57,500 nucleotides of DNA from Prorocentrum cordatum. Taxonomy: Eukaryota; Sar; Dinophyceae; Prorocentrales; Prorocentraceae. Positions 46,601-47,919 of the stretch are shown here, in pieces. The notes beneath the pieces were generated by a model. The model saw only the letters and a list, made by a program, of their open reading frames with translations. It did not search any database and had not been told where the DNA came from. A program made the translations under genes and the position numbers. Location of the stretch: contig CAUYUJ010019626.1 of assembly GCA_963575745.1 (NCBI GenBank), forward strand, positions 95,001 through 152,500, written 5' to 3'. Each line of letters starts with the position of its first letter. Position 1 is the stretch's first letter.

Positions 46601-46795
46601 ATCGAATCGAATCGAAACGGAGGAATCGAAACGAGCCCTGCCCCCCCCCCTCCCTGGCCGCCCCCCTCCCCCTGCGTCCTGGGCCTCCTCGCGGAGGTGC
46701 AGGATCAGCTTCGTGCCGCTCTGCTCGCCGAAAAACTCCTCCTCGGGAGCGGGCTGGATGGTGAACTCGTTGCCCTGGGAGATCCACCTCCAGGC
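6917..46795 (-). CDS. Hsp90-family molecular chaperone, split gene, partial at both ends
   Basis: This entry spans eleven exons (a to k) read from 46795 down to 6917, each listed separately. Together they give about 427 codons covering the end of the GHKL ATPase domain, the acidic linker, the middle domain and the first part of the C-terminal domain, in collinear order with no block missing. Hsp90 chaperones bind and hydrolyse ATP to mature client proteins. Diagnostic blocks include [39 protein letters not shown] then DLPLN, and [12 protein letters not shown]. The text is nearer to organelle types (GRP94, plastid HSP90, TRAP1) than to the cytosolic form, but the ends that carry targeting or KDEL signals are not in view, so the compartment is undecided. 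Only about 3 percent of the span is coding. Introns can all be placed in phase 0 and use GT or GA donors with AG acceptors. Confidence 0.88.
7024..8671 (-). other. Hsp90 intron j/k with CT, CAA and TCC tracts
   Basis: About 1.65 kb. It holds CT-rich DNA near 7370-7405, palindromic element D1 (7605-7750), a CAA array at about 8077-8117 and a TCC array at about 8409-8508. Donor side TACGAG|GACGGG (GA donor), acceptor side CTCGAG|GAG; CGAGGA is repeated at both ends. Confidence 0.7.
7605..7750. mobile_element. family D palindromic element, copy D1
   Basis: A long imperfect palindrome. The arm starting AACTGTTGGCGCTCCGCGCA pairs with the arm ending GCGCGGAGCGCCAACAGTT, and the GC-rich centre contains CTGGCGCG and CGCCAGG. 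Related copies are at 11551-11675 and 45428-45559. A weaker one is at 11103-11200 and fragments lie near 47170 and 50830. Confidence 0.8.
8672..8827 (-). CDS. Hsp90 exon j (middle to C-terminal junction)
   Basis: A 156-bp exon of 52 codons starting [14 protein letters not shown] and running through [11 protein letters not shown] to FEKLTKDYE. It matches the Hsp90 block after the KKxGYEV motif (V-x-Y-x-x-x-P-x-D-E). Acceptor GAGAG|GTTCTC; donor probably GACGGG (non-canonical GA). The last codons join in frame to exon k. Confidence 0.92.
8836..8950. repeat. low-copy repeat S, copy 1
   Basis: Contains ACGAGGATAA, CTCTGAGATC, CGCCRCGGCCTT and CTCAGAGCGTT. A diverged second copy lies at about 46010-46160. 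It lies inside the Hsp90 intron immediately upstream of exon j. Confidence 0.7.
9014..9082. mobile_element. family A element remnant, copy A2 (right half)
   Basis: Only the right half is recognisable: the internal signature AAAATCGTCCCCAGACTTTT followed by the end CTCCTGTAGAGGGACATG and CCCGACTT. The left terminal repeat is missing, so this copy is truncated. Confidence 0.75.
9083..9714. other. no gene seen
   Basis: Intron DNA without recognisable exons. Open frames on both strands lack family features and read through GC-rich sequence. Confidence 0.5.
9715..9895. repeat. low-copy repeat P, copy 1
   Basis: Contains GGGGCCCTGGGACACACA, ATGTTCTGGG, TTTGTCTCCC and GGCGATTAATTGTGTCTG. A related copy at about 44745-44915 keeps the same order of words. 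Confidence 0.7.
10020..10235. repeat. GAATCGGA-rich repeat O, copy 1
   Basis: Dense GTCGAATCGG, GATCGAAGTGAATCGGAT and GGCGGAAACCGGCAGCC words. The same sequence in the same order recurs at about 46415-46640. Confidence 0.8.
10236..10479. other. no gene seen
   Basis: GC-rich intron DNA with no recognised coding sequence or repeat. Confidence 0.45.
10480..10645. repeat. dispersed repeat Q, copy 1
   Basis: A GGATTAAG-rich section is followed by GGATTTCGGACCAGGGCAA and a CAGAATTTGAC word. Other copies are at about 14370-14640, 14840-15020 and 32062-32310. The strongly conserved part is the CGGACCAGGGCAAA core. Confidence 0.8.
10646..11102. other. no gene seen
   Basis: Intron DNA containing two related words, GTTCTGTCTTCGTTCCGCC and GCTCTGTCTGCGTTCCACC, about 140 bp apart. 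No exon recognised. Confidence 0.45.
11103..11200. mobile_element. family D palindromic element remnant, copy D2
   Basis: Shares the centre GGGCGCGCGGAGCGCGCCAG and the flanking CGCCGCCAGGCGGGGTCCAGC with D1, D3 and D4. The outer arms are eroded. Confidence 0.6.
11262..11400. mobile_element. fold-back element I
   Basis: The left arm, AGGGGGTAGTGGGAGGGGGG then AAGGCTTCTTAG, is nearly the exact reverse complement of the right arm (CTAAGAAGCCTTCCC then CCTACCCCCCT), about 33 bp per arm. A second CTTCTAAGAAG palindrome lies inside. Non-coding; only one copy seen. Confidence 0.75.
11551..11675. mobile_element. family D palindromic element, copy D3
   Basis: TCGTGGATTTCTTAGATCGG near the left end pairs with GATCCAAGAAATCCACG near the right end. 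The centre GCGCGGAGCGCGCCAG is shared with the other D copies. About 125 bp. Confidence 0.8.
11959..12054 (-). CDS. Hsp90 exon i (middle domain)
   Basis: A 96-bp exon of 32 codons: [12 protein letters not shown], then a segment with [12 protein letters not shown], ending KGYE. This is the conserved Hsp90 block that ends in GYEV. Acceptor CCGCAG|GAG; donor GAG|GTTCCA, a GT donor. GAGGTTC is repeated at the start of exon j. Confidence 0.93.
12093..12178. mobile_element. fold-back element H next to Hsp90 exon i
   Basis: TAGGGGGCCAACTGCGAACC pairs with GGTTCGCAGTTGGCCCCCTA, a 20-bp perfect arm extended by CCTACCCC/GGGTGGGG. It sits about 38 bp upstream of the exon i acceptor. Total about 86 bp. 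Confidence 0.8.
12384..12840. repeat. GGA tract and GGGAGGA purine tract
   Basis: GGA triplets fill about 12384-12495. A purine-rich GGAGGGAGGA/GATCGAGG array fills about 12640-12840. Long frames on both strands here are repeat-driven. Confidence 0.9.
13180..13460. repeat. GATGCATCGGC tandem repeat N, copy 1
   Basis: Repeats of CGGCGATGCATCGGC followed by a conserved tail that includes CCACAGTGAGCCGCATCG and GGCGCGATCC. A homologous block lies at 44945-45225. In both places a family A element begins just after it. Confidence 0.85.
13472..14002. mobile_element. family A element with extra internal DNA, copy A3
   Basis: The left end is AAGTCGGGCATGTCCTCC and the right end CGTGTAGAGGGACAGGCC. 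The internal signature ATCGTCCCCAGACTAT is near 13938. At 531 bp it is three times the usual family length, because about 350 bp (about 13545-13895) of non-family DNA lies between the normal halves. This could be a captured fragment (Pack-MITE style) or a later insertion. Confidence 0.7.
14104..14256. mobile_element. family A element, copy A4
   Basis: Left end ATCGGGCGTGTCCCCCTACA and right end CTCCTGTGAAGGGACAGG, 153 bp, with the internal word GATTCGCCCCCTACT. It lies 101 bp after A3. Confidence 0.85.
14370..15020. repeat. dispersed repeat Q, two copies in tandem
   Basis: Two Q units follow each other, each with ACTACTGGGA, GGATTRAG words and the core GGACCAGGGCAAAGTCAGA (near 14590 and 15007). 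The second runs directly into the GT array. Confidence 0.75.
15021..15172. repeat. GT dinucleotide array
   Basis: About 150 bp of GTGTGCGTGTGT. The Cys/Val frame on plus and Thr/His frame on minus are artefacts. Confidence 0.95.
15180..15666 (-). CDS. orphan coding segment, function unknown
   Basis: A minus-strand frame with natural-looking protein composition runs from an ATG at 15666 ([20 protein letters not shown]), through [20 protein letters not shown] and [20 protein letters not shown], to [19 protein letters not shown] near 15250. It then runs into the GT array and loses meaning. The balanced residue use contrasts with the repeat-driven frames nearby, so it is likely a real exon or an exon remnant. 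I recognise no domain. It lies inside the 22.4-kb Hsp90 intron on the same strand. Its true ends are undetermined. Confidence 0.5.
15790..15990. repeat. low-copy repeat M, copy 1
   Basis: Marked by CAAACTGAGGCTCTCGCT, GGGAGGCACCGTGCGAGAC and GGGGAAGGCCCAAAGGGAGG. Related copies are at 17655-17815 and, twice in tandem, at 26535-26860. Confidence 0.75.
15991..16369. other. no gene seen
   Basis: Mostly unique DNA. TTAGCACCGC occurs twice (near 16032 and 16087), and a short CGTCGTCTCC repeat is near 16160. Confidence 0.45.
16370..17045. repeat. CTC/TCC pyrimidine tract
   Basis: About 670 bp of nearly pure pyrimidine on the plus strand, mostly TCC triplets. Three inserts carry a related unit with TTTCCTCGAGCGGGC and GATGCACTTCCTC near 16350, 16548 and 16630. 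The poly-Pro, poly-Leu and poly-Ser frames are artefacts. Confidence 0.9.
17046..17654. other. no gene seen
   Basis: Intron DNA with an AATAATAAGAATG-rich patch near 17135-17195. No exon recognised. Confidence 0.45.
17655..17815. repeat. low-copy repeat M, copy 2
   Basis: Shares CTCGAGGCATCCCGGAGGG, GCGCCGCGCGAAGCGGGGCC and GGGGAAGGCCCAGAGG with the other M copies. Confidence 0.75.
17980..18172. repeat. GGA tract bordering repeat K
   Basis: GGA triplets with G-rich interruptions, ending directly at the start of repeat K copy 1. Confidence 0.9.
18173..18480 (+). repeat. dispersed repeat K, copy 1
   Basis: Contains GGGGCCTTTCGGGGCAAGG, TCGGCGACC, CCAAGCCCCGCCTCGGGCTG and then CAAGACGGCC words. 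Copies lie at 25495-25840 (minus) and 31168-31350 (plus). In all three places the repeat borders a triplet or G tract. Confidence 0.85.
18580..19260. repeat. pyrimidine tract followed by G/GGA purine tract
   Basis: TCC-rich DNA at about 18590-18710, then G-runs and GGA/GAG triplets at about 18890-19255. A non-repetitive patch lies between (18720-18890). No gene recognised. Confidence 0.85.
19565..20942 (-). pseudogene. decayed coding region, function unknown
   Basis: A minus-strand ATG at 20942 opens [20 protein letters not shown]. The natural-looking text then moves to another frame near 20880 and continues as [60 protein letters not shown] and [20 protein letters not shown] down to about 20215. 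After a GC-rich interval, more protein-like text ([20 protein letters not shown]) appears from about 20070. At least one frameshift is needed, with an intron or a second frameshift near 20210-20090, so it is either a multi-exon gene or a pseudogene. No domain is recognised. It lies within the long Hsp90 intron, same strand. Confidence 0.5.
21180..21335. repeat. AACTAGAACGAA repeat with inverted half
   Basis: Bases 21180-21255 repeat AACTAGAACGA about seven times. Bases 21270-21335 carry the opposite-strand form (CAGTTTCGTACC, TTCGTTCCA), so the two halves can pair. The same motif recurs at 31885-31925. Confidence 0.8.
21340..21740. repeat. TCC-rich tracts
   Basis: TCC triplets at about 21335-21425 and 21600-21725, with an ordinary GC-rich patch between. 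No gene recognised. Confidence 0.85.
21745..22675. repeat. 26-bp minisatellite
   Basis: About 35 tandem units near 26 bp of the form CTTTCCAAWRGATTCCTTTT plus GTGDKG. Alternating sub-types end in GTGATG, GTGAGG or GTGCGG, which suggests higher-order growth. Open frames on both strands exist because the unit and its multiples avoid stops. Confidence 0.95.
22676..22780. repeat. compound GGA, AT and GA microsatellite
   Basis: GGA triplets at 22676-22731, AT at about 22732-22746 and GA at about 22748-22774, directly after the 26-bp minisatellite. Confidence 0.95.
22860..24005. repeat. GCATTA/GCATTG hexanucleotide array
   Basis: About 1.1 kb of ATTAGC and ATTGGC hexamers with scattered substitutions. 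Frames on both strands stay open for hundreds of codons (Ala/Leu, Ile/Ser, Met/Leu) purely from the unit. The array is not a telomere repeat. Confidence 0.95.
24130..25494. repeat. CTC/TCC tracts with an ATC/CAG triplet patch
   Basis: CTC/TCC triplets at 24150-24520 and 24950-25480. ATC, CAG and CAC triplets fill 24530-24790. Patches near 24800-24935 and 25255-25340 carry a related unit with CTCCTSYTGCAAG/GCAGG and GACGCGCTCCTC words, also seen near 21422 and 26400. No gene recognised. Confidence 0.85.
25495..25840 (-). repeat. dispersed repeat K, copy 2 (inverted)
   Basis: Minus-strand copy of K: plus strand reads CAGCCCGCGGCGGGGCTTGG and, further on, TCGCCGACCCTGCCCAAAAG. A G-run of about 29 bp (25728-25756) interrupts it. 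Confidence 0.85.
25900..26400. repeat. TCC tracts
   Basis: TCC triplets at about 25915-26000 and 26125-26290, then a C/T-rich tract to 26400. Between them (26001-26125) is ordinary sequence without a recognised gene. Confidence 0.85.
26535..26860. repeat. low-copy repeat M, copies 3 and 4 in tandem
   Basis: Two tandem units of about 160 bp, each with CTCTCGCYAGAA, GGCATCCYRGAGGG, GGCGCCGYGCGAGG and [18 protein letters not shown]. Same family as 15790-15990 and 17655-17815. Confidence 0.8.
26944..30918 (-). pseudogene. large decayed gene, possibly transposase-derived
   Basis: Read from an ATG at 30918: [20 protein letters not shown], a helical charged region, then two frameshifts near 30560-30620. 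A segment follows with [20 protein letters not shown] and, further on, [20 protein letters not shown] and [15 protein letters not shown] repeat-rich insert (about 29560-29872) follows, then [15 protein letters not shown], an in-frame TGA at 29469-29467, an in-frame TAG at 28543-28541 and a one-base frameshift near 28350. A long C-terminal segment ([19 protein letters not shown] to [12 protein letters not shown]) ends at 26944. The Asp-Gly motif followed by Cys-x-x-His-x-x-Asn-Leu-Val loosely recalls hAT-type transposases; this is an inference. It sits within the Hsp90 22.4-kb intron, same strand. Confidence 0.6.
29560..29872. repeat. insert of GCCCCCAAGACG-type repeat and CAC array
   Basis: Splits the decayed gene. 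It carries CATGAGGCCCCCAAGACGCC-type words, related to the 3340-4220 minisatellite, and a CAC/ACC array at about 29800-29837. It could be a small intron or a secondary insertion. Confidence 0.6.
31057..31500. repeat. cassette of GGA tract, repeat K copy 3 and GGA tract between direct repeats
   Basis: A sequence of about 52 bp (GAATGAGCGAATCTGA core) occurs at 31057-31108 and again at 31447-31500 at roughly 90 percent identity. Between them lie a GGA tract (about 31107-31165), repeat K (31168-31350) and a second GGA tract (about 31352-31415). Confidence 0.8.
31501..32061. other. no gene seen; second AACTAGAACGAA patch
   Basis: Loose GAGCGAATTTGA/GAGCGATTCTGA words to about 31640. An AACGAAACTA patch at 31885-31925 matches the repeat at 21180. 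No exon recognised. Confidence 0.5.
32062..32310. repeat. dispersed repeat Q, copy 4
   Basis: Carries GCCGGATGGGGCGGGACTGA, ATCGGATTTCGGACCAGGGC and CCCAGGAGTTGCATCCGAA, as in copies at 10480 and 14370. Confidence 0.8.
32138..32150 (+). other. possible spliced-leader fragment
   Basis: GATTTGGCTCAAG ends with the same 11 bases as the conserved 3' end of the dinoflagellate spliced leader (TTTGGCTCAAG). The upstream part of the leader does not match, and an 11-base match can arise by chance. Confidence 0.2.
32317..33150. repeat. interspersed repeats with CCAACTGGAAAAAA and GGCGTGGCC
   Basis: GGCCAACTGGAAAAAACACA with an ACGGGGCCACC lead occurs at 32317-32350 and 32481-32530. TCGTGGCGTGGCC followed by CAGTCGCCCCGCATC occurs at about 32367-32430 and again at 32953-33020. 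DNA between 32560 and 32940 shows no recognised gene. Confidence 0.65.
33151..34417. other. donor-side end of the 22.4-kb Hsp90 intron; no gene seen
   Basis: Mostly unique DNA. Open frames on the minus strand (for example 34173-33358) have no family features. The Hsp90 intron begins at 34417 with GATGCA, a GA donor. Confidence 0.5.
34418..34519 (-). CDS. Hsp90 exon h (middle domain)
   Basis: A 102-bp exon of 34 codons: [20 protein letters not shown] then [14 protein letters not shown]. It matches the Hsp90 block L-x-x-x-x-R-F-x-S-S followed by T-S-L-x-x-Y-v-x-R-M-K. Acceptor TCCGAG|GATCTG; donor AAG|GATGCA (GA). The next exon (i) lies 22.4 kb away and continues in frame. Confidence 0.94.
34537..34722. 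repeat. GAT trinucleotide array
   Basis: Nearly pure GAT triplets in the short intron upstream of exon h, starting about 17 bp from the acceptor. The poly-His, poly-Ile and poly-Met frames are artefacts. Confidence 0.95.
35145..35243 (-). CDS. Hsp90 exon g (middle domain)
   Basis: A 99-bp exon of 33 codons: [20 protein letters not shown] then [13 protein letters not shown]. It matches the Hsp90 block Y-x-x-F-W-x-x-x-G-x-x-x-K-x-G. Acceptor TCCCAG|GTGCTG; donor GAG|GACCCG (GA). A GAC/ACG triplet run follows the donor at about 35100-35135. Confidence 0.93.
35244..35840 (-). other. Hsp90 intron f/g
   Basis: 597 bp, with GGAGGGAGGGAGG near 35260 and purine-rich DNA from 35365 to 35540. Donor GTTCCG, acceptor CCCAG; AGGT is shared by both junctions. 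No terminal inverted repeat recognised. Confidence 0.6.
35841..35921 (-). CDS. Hsp90 exon f (middle domain)
   Basis: An 81-bp exon of 27 codons: [20 protein letters not shown] then RKRLVRK. This is the strongly conserved Hsp90 DLPLN-x-x-R-E block. Acceptor GCAGAG|GAC; donor AAG|GTTCCG (GT). Confidence 0.95.
36308..36415. repeat. TG dinucleotide array
   Basis: TGTGTATGTGTG-type array inside Hsp90 intron e/f. Confidence 0.95.
36705..36836. repeat. GGA tract
   Basis: GGA/GAC triplets, nearly pure from 36780 to 36834. They drive overlapping Glu-, Arg- and Gly-rich frames. Confidence 0.95.
36837..37690. other. very GC-rich segment, possible decayed minus-strand coding
   Basis: Two minus-strand stretches look protein-like: [20 protein letters not shown] near 37600 and, in another frame, [20 protein letters not shown] near 37170. 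GC above roughly 75 percent keeps all frames open, so this is weak evidence. No domain recognised. Confidence 0.3.
38097..38579 (-). CDS. uncertain ORF with signal-peptide-like start
   Basis: A 160-codon frame opens at GTG, not ATG, with [19 protein letters not shown], a hydrophobic run followed by small residues. It ends TGA at 38097. No family features are seen. It lies inside Hsp90 intron e/f and may be a chance frame. Confidence 0.2.
   Translation of the reverse strand: MHTRRYGRAFCFFLAALASSACHVSAQCCSLDTLPCHSAAPALLVFSAGVSRRYTLARLAAAREFVGSGRSLRRTTLSHGSEQGAEHGRCVSLLVTPSPPCWAFASALSWLGASDVYPEDSSQAALITGPLLAQGRWLFSSEGEDDAMGFPRPVSVQLGR
38849..39009. mobile_element. fold-back element J
   Basis: CTACCACGAAATGTTCCTAG pairs imperfectly with GTTCGTAGAACATTGCTTGG; about 23 bp per arm and 161 bp in total. 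A relatively AT-rich interior. Only one copy seen; it abuts element E1. Confidence 0.6.
39018..39210. mobile_element. family E inverted-repeat element, copy E1
   Basis: Starts TCGGGAGCGGCCAAGAGGGG and ends CCCCTCTTTTCCGCTCCCGA. The 193-bp unit recurs almost unchanged at 49924-50118, including CATGACC, TGAAATCTGAGG and CATGAAATCCACCC inside. MITE-like and non-coding. Confidence 0.85.
39516..39622. repeat. low-copy repeat T, copy 1, ending at an Hsp90 donor
   Basis: Has TTGGCGGTGGGTC, CCCCGCGCGTGCCA, GGTTTGGGGGGAG and TTGTTTCCCTCTACCGTGTG. The second copy lies at 44247-44362. This copy reaches to within 5 bp of the exon e donor, so it forms the very start of intron e/f. Confidence 0.8.
39627..39818 (-). 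CDS. Hsp90 exon e (middle domain)
   Basis: A 192-bp exon of 64 codons: [20 protein letters not shown], then [20 protein letters not shown], ending RGVVDSE. These are the Hsp90 blocks V-E-G-x-x-E-F and Y-V-k-R-V-F-I, plus the VVDSE half of the split VVDSEDLPLN motif. Acceptor CGAAAG|GTCGAG; donor GAG|GACACA (GA). Confidence 0.96.
39881..40075. mobile_element. family A element, copy A5
   Basis: Left end AGGTCGGGAGTTGTCCGCCT; right end AGAGGGACACTGCCCGACT. It lies about 60 bp upstream of the exon e acceptor, within the 871-bp intron d/e. Near the right end, CAGTCGGGCGTGTCCCTCT forms a local hairpin with the terminus. Confidence 0.8.
40503..40657. mobile_element. family A element, copy A6
   Basis: Left end AGGTCGGGCATGTCCTCTGA; right end CTGCAGAGGGGCACGCCCGA; interior ATCGCCCTCTGACTATTTTT. 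Its right end is about 33 bp from the exon d donor, at the opposite end of the same intron as A5. Confidence 0.85.
40690..40773 (-). CDS. Hsp90 exon d (middle domain)
   Basis: An 84-bp exon of 28 codons: [20 protein letters not shown] then PLSTTHFK. It matches the Hsp90 block Y-x-x-F-Y-K followed by P-L-x-x-x-H-F. Acceptor CCAGAG|GTG; donor AAG|GTCGAG. The first nine intron bases repeat the first nine bases of exon e. Confidence 0.95.
41038..41192. mobile_element. fold-back element G
   Basis: CTACCAAACCACCCCAACCC with AACCCGAAG pairs with CTTCGGGTTGGGTTGGAGTG with GTTTGGTG; about 30-bp arms. The interior has C- and G-runs. Single copy. Confidence 0.75.
41329..41535. mobile_element. family C inverted-repeat element, copy C1
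   Basis: Begins GGACGCCCGAAATGGGTACC and ends GGTACGGAAAG-complementary DNA closing in CCATTTCGGGCGTCC. Arms are about 45 bp with a few mismatches. The interior has AAATGTTGTCCCAAACC and nested palindromes (GCGGCCGC-like, TTCAAAATGAA). Length 207 bp, the same as C2. Confidence 0.85.
41607..41777. mobile_element. family B inverted-repeat element, copy B2
   Basis: 171 bp, TCGGGGATGGACAGAG to GTTCTGTCTACCCCCGA. Same length as B1 and B3. It lies between C1 and A7 in one Hsp90 intron. Confidence 0.88.
41826..42008. mobile_element. family A element with long arms, copy A7
   Basis: Terminal arms extend about 50 bp: AGTCGGGCCTGTCCCCCTAC to AACAATACCCC on the left, mirrored by GGGGTATCTGTTG to CACGCTCGAC on the right. 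The centre is GCCTGGGGACTATT. This shows the long-arm form of the family. Confidence 0.88.
42706..42819 (-). CDS. Hsp90 exon c (linker and start of middle domain)
   Basis: Contains [14 protein letters not shown], the charged-linker side, then [18 protein letters not shown], the conserved Hsp90 W-E-x-x-N-x-x-K-P-I-W-x-R block. Donor GAG|GTGACA (GT). The 5' boundary is uncertain because GAC triplets precede it; the phase-0 choice starts at 42819. Confidence 0.9.
42960..43095. repeat. TCC tract
   Basis: TCC/TTCTCC pyrimidine tract inside Hsp90 intron b/c. Confidence 0.9.
43438..43496. repeat. TCC tract next to Hsp90 exon b
   Basis: Pure TCC array about 50 bp downstream of the exon b donor on the minus strand. 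Confidence 0.95.
43546..43680 (-). CDS. Hsp90 exon b (end of ATPase domain and linker)
   Basis: [20 protein letters not shown] then [18 protein letters not shown] and SAPPPKD. It matches the Hsp90 block K-K-Y-S-x-F-I-x-x-P-I and the start of the variable linker. Acceptor CTGCAG|GAGTAC. The donor is taken as GTCGTC after 43546 (45 codons), but GAC/GTC triplets make it ambiguous by a few bases. Confidence 0.92.
43721..43882. mobile_element. family A element, copy A8, next to exon b
   Basis: Left end AGTTCGGGCATGTCCCCCTA; right end CTGTCGAGGGACCGGCCCGA; interior ACATCGTCCCCATACATACT. It begins 39 bp upstream of the exon b acceptor. Confidence 0.88.
44064..44234. mobile_element. family B inverted-repeat element, copy B3
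   Basis: 171 bp, TCGGGGATGGACAGAC to GTTCTGTCCGCCCCCGA. Closest to B1 in the interior (AACGTGGTTTAGTGAAAACG). Confidence 0.88.
44247..44362. repeat. low-copy repeat T, copy 2
   Basis: TTGGCGGTGGGTCGAGCGAG, CCCCGCGCGTGCCAACTTTG and TTGTTTCCCTCTGCCGTATG match copy 1 at 39516-39622. It lies 12 bp beyond B3. Confidence 0.8.
44745..44915. repeat. low-copy repeat P, copy 2
   Basis: GGGGCCCAGGGACACACACA, ATGTTTTCTGGGCTTTCGTC and CGACGATTCATTGTGGGTGT match copy 1 at 9715-9895 in order. Confidence 0.7.
44945..45225. repeat. GATGCATCGGC tandem repeat N, copy 2
   Basis: CGATGCATCGGCGATGCATC repeats followed by GCTCCACATCGAGCCGCATC and GCGGCGCGACTC, as in copy 1 (13180-13460). A9 starts 16 bp later. 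Confidence 0.85.
45241..45609. mobile_element. family A element carrying a nested family D element, copy A9
   Basis: Left end AAGTCGGGCGTGTCGTCCTA; right end AATCCCCCTGGAGGGGAAGA. The interior GGTCTGGGGACTATTT and GACCTTCTTGGGGCATT matches A7. The extra length is explained by D4 (45428-45559) and its flanks lying inside the right half. Confidence 0.8.
45428..45559. mobile_element. family D palindromic element, copy D4
   Basis: The best palindrome of the family: AGGTCCGCGCGGATTTCTCG pairs with CGAGAAATCCGCGCGGACCT, 20 of 20 bases, and pairing continues through GGCGCTGGACCCCC and its complement. The centre is CGCGCGGAGCGCGCCAG. 132 bp, nested in A9. Confidence 0.88.
45745..45955. repeat. TCC/CTC tract
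   Basis: Pyrimidine triplet tract inside Hsp90 intron a/b. Confidence 0.9.
46010..46160. repeat. low-copy repeat S, copy 2
   Basis: AGCCAGGACGAGGATAACAT, CCTCTGAGATCTGGCGGATC and GCCGCGGCCTTTTCAGAGCG align with copy 1 (8836-8950). GTTCYGGAACRCTCT is duplicated at its end. Confidence 0.7.
46415..46640. repeat. GAATCGGA-rich repeat O, copy 2
   Basis: GGATCGAAATGAATCGGATT, GGCGGAAATCGGCAGCC and GACTCCGAAGTCGAATCGAA match copy 1 (10020-10235) in the same order. It ends about 40 bp from the exon a donor. Confidence 0.8.
46679..46795 (-). CDS. Hsp90 exon a (late ATPase domain)
   Basis: A 117-bp exon of 39 codons: [20 protein letters not shown], then a segment with [13 protein letters not shown]. 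The GT-x-I/L-x-L-H-L strand is the end of the Hsp90 GHKL ATPase fold. Acceptor ATCGCAG|GCC; donor CAG|GACGCA (GA). The exons with the ATP-binding Asn, Asp and Gly motifs must lie to the right and were not found before 57500. Confidence 0.88.
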
Positions 46796-46799
46796 CTGC

Positions 46800-47374
46800 G
46801 ATCAGCCGTGCGGCTCGCCCGGAGCGGCACCCGCACGCTCCGACGCGAGGCGAGTCCGCACCAATCGAGGGGGGAGGACGAGGACGAGGTGAGGCGGCAC
46901 GCAAAAGGAGGGGGAGGGGGAGGAGGACCGACACCGAGGGGAGCAGGAGGAGGAGGGGGGGCGAGGAGGCTGGCCCTGCTGGCTCGCGCTCGCAGCACGA
47001 GCGCCGGGGCGGGCAGAGGCTCGCGGAGCGGGCCCGCAGAAGCCCAACCGAGGGGGCGCAGGCCGACGACGCACGCTGCGGCTCCGCCCCCAGCTCGAGC
47101 GGCAGACGGGGCCATGGCGTGAACCTCACTGCTCGGAGGGCTGCGCGGGTCTCTCGCATCGGCTCGGGGCCGACCCCCCTCCCTGGCGCGCGGGTCCTCG
47201 CCTTGCTCGACTGGCTCATCCTGTGCTCCCCCGGCGCCTCGTGCTGCTCATGCTGCCGCGCCCGACTCCGATGCTGCTCCACATGCTCCCGCTCCCTCTT
47301 CTGCTCCTGGTCCTGCCTCTGCTTATCCTTCCCCTCCCTAGTACAGGTCCCTCTCTCCCCTCCTCAACAAACAA
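46800..47374. other. no upstream Hsp90 exon recognised
   Basis: GC-rich DNA with a family D centre fragment (CCCTCCCTGGCGCGCGGGTC) near 47175. Frames on both strands are composition-driven. Confidence 0.5.
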
Positions 47375-47765
47375 GGAGGAGGAGGAGGAGGAGGAGGAGG
47401 AGGAGGAGGAGGAAGAGGAGGATAAAGAGGGAGGGAGGAGCGGGAGGGGGAGGAGGAGGAGGAGGAGGAGGAGGAGGAGGAGGAGGAGGAGGAGGAGGAG
47501 GAGGAGGAGGAGGAGGAGGAGGAGGAGGGAGGAGGAGGAGAGGAGGAGGGGAGGAGGAGGAGGAGGAGGAGGAGGGAGGAGGAGGAGGAGGAGAGGAGGG
47601 AGGAGGAGGTAGGAGGAGGAGGAGGAGGAGGAGGAGGAGGAGGAGGAGGAGGAGGAGGGGAGGAGAGGAGGAGGAGGGAGGAGGAGGAGGAGGAGGAGGA
47701 GGCGGAGGAGGAGGAGAGAGGCGGAGGAGGAGGAGGAGGGGAGGAGGAGGGGAGGAGGGACCCCT
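47375..47765. repeat. GGA tract
   Basis: Almost 400 bp of GGA/GAG triplets with occasional single-base slips. It is one of the two longest purine tracts in the window. Confidence 0.95.
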
Positions 47766-47919
47766 CCCCTTGCCCTCCCACTCACACACGCACACATAAG
47801 ATCATCCCGTCCTCTCCTTCGCCCCTGCCCTCTCTCCTCCTCCCTCCCCCCGTCCCCGCCAGTGCCCACGTCCTCCCATCCGTGGTGCTACTCCTCTCGT
47901 GCTACTACTGGTCCACGTC

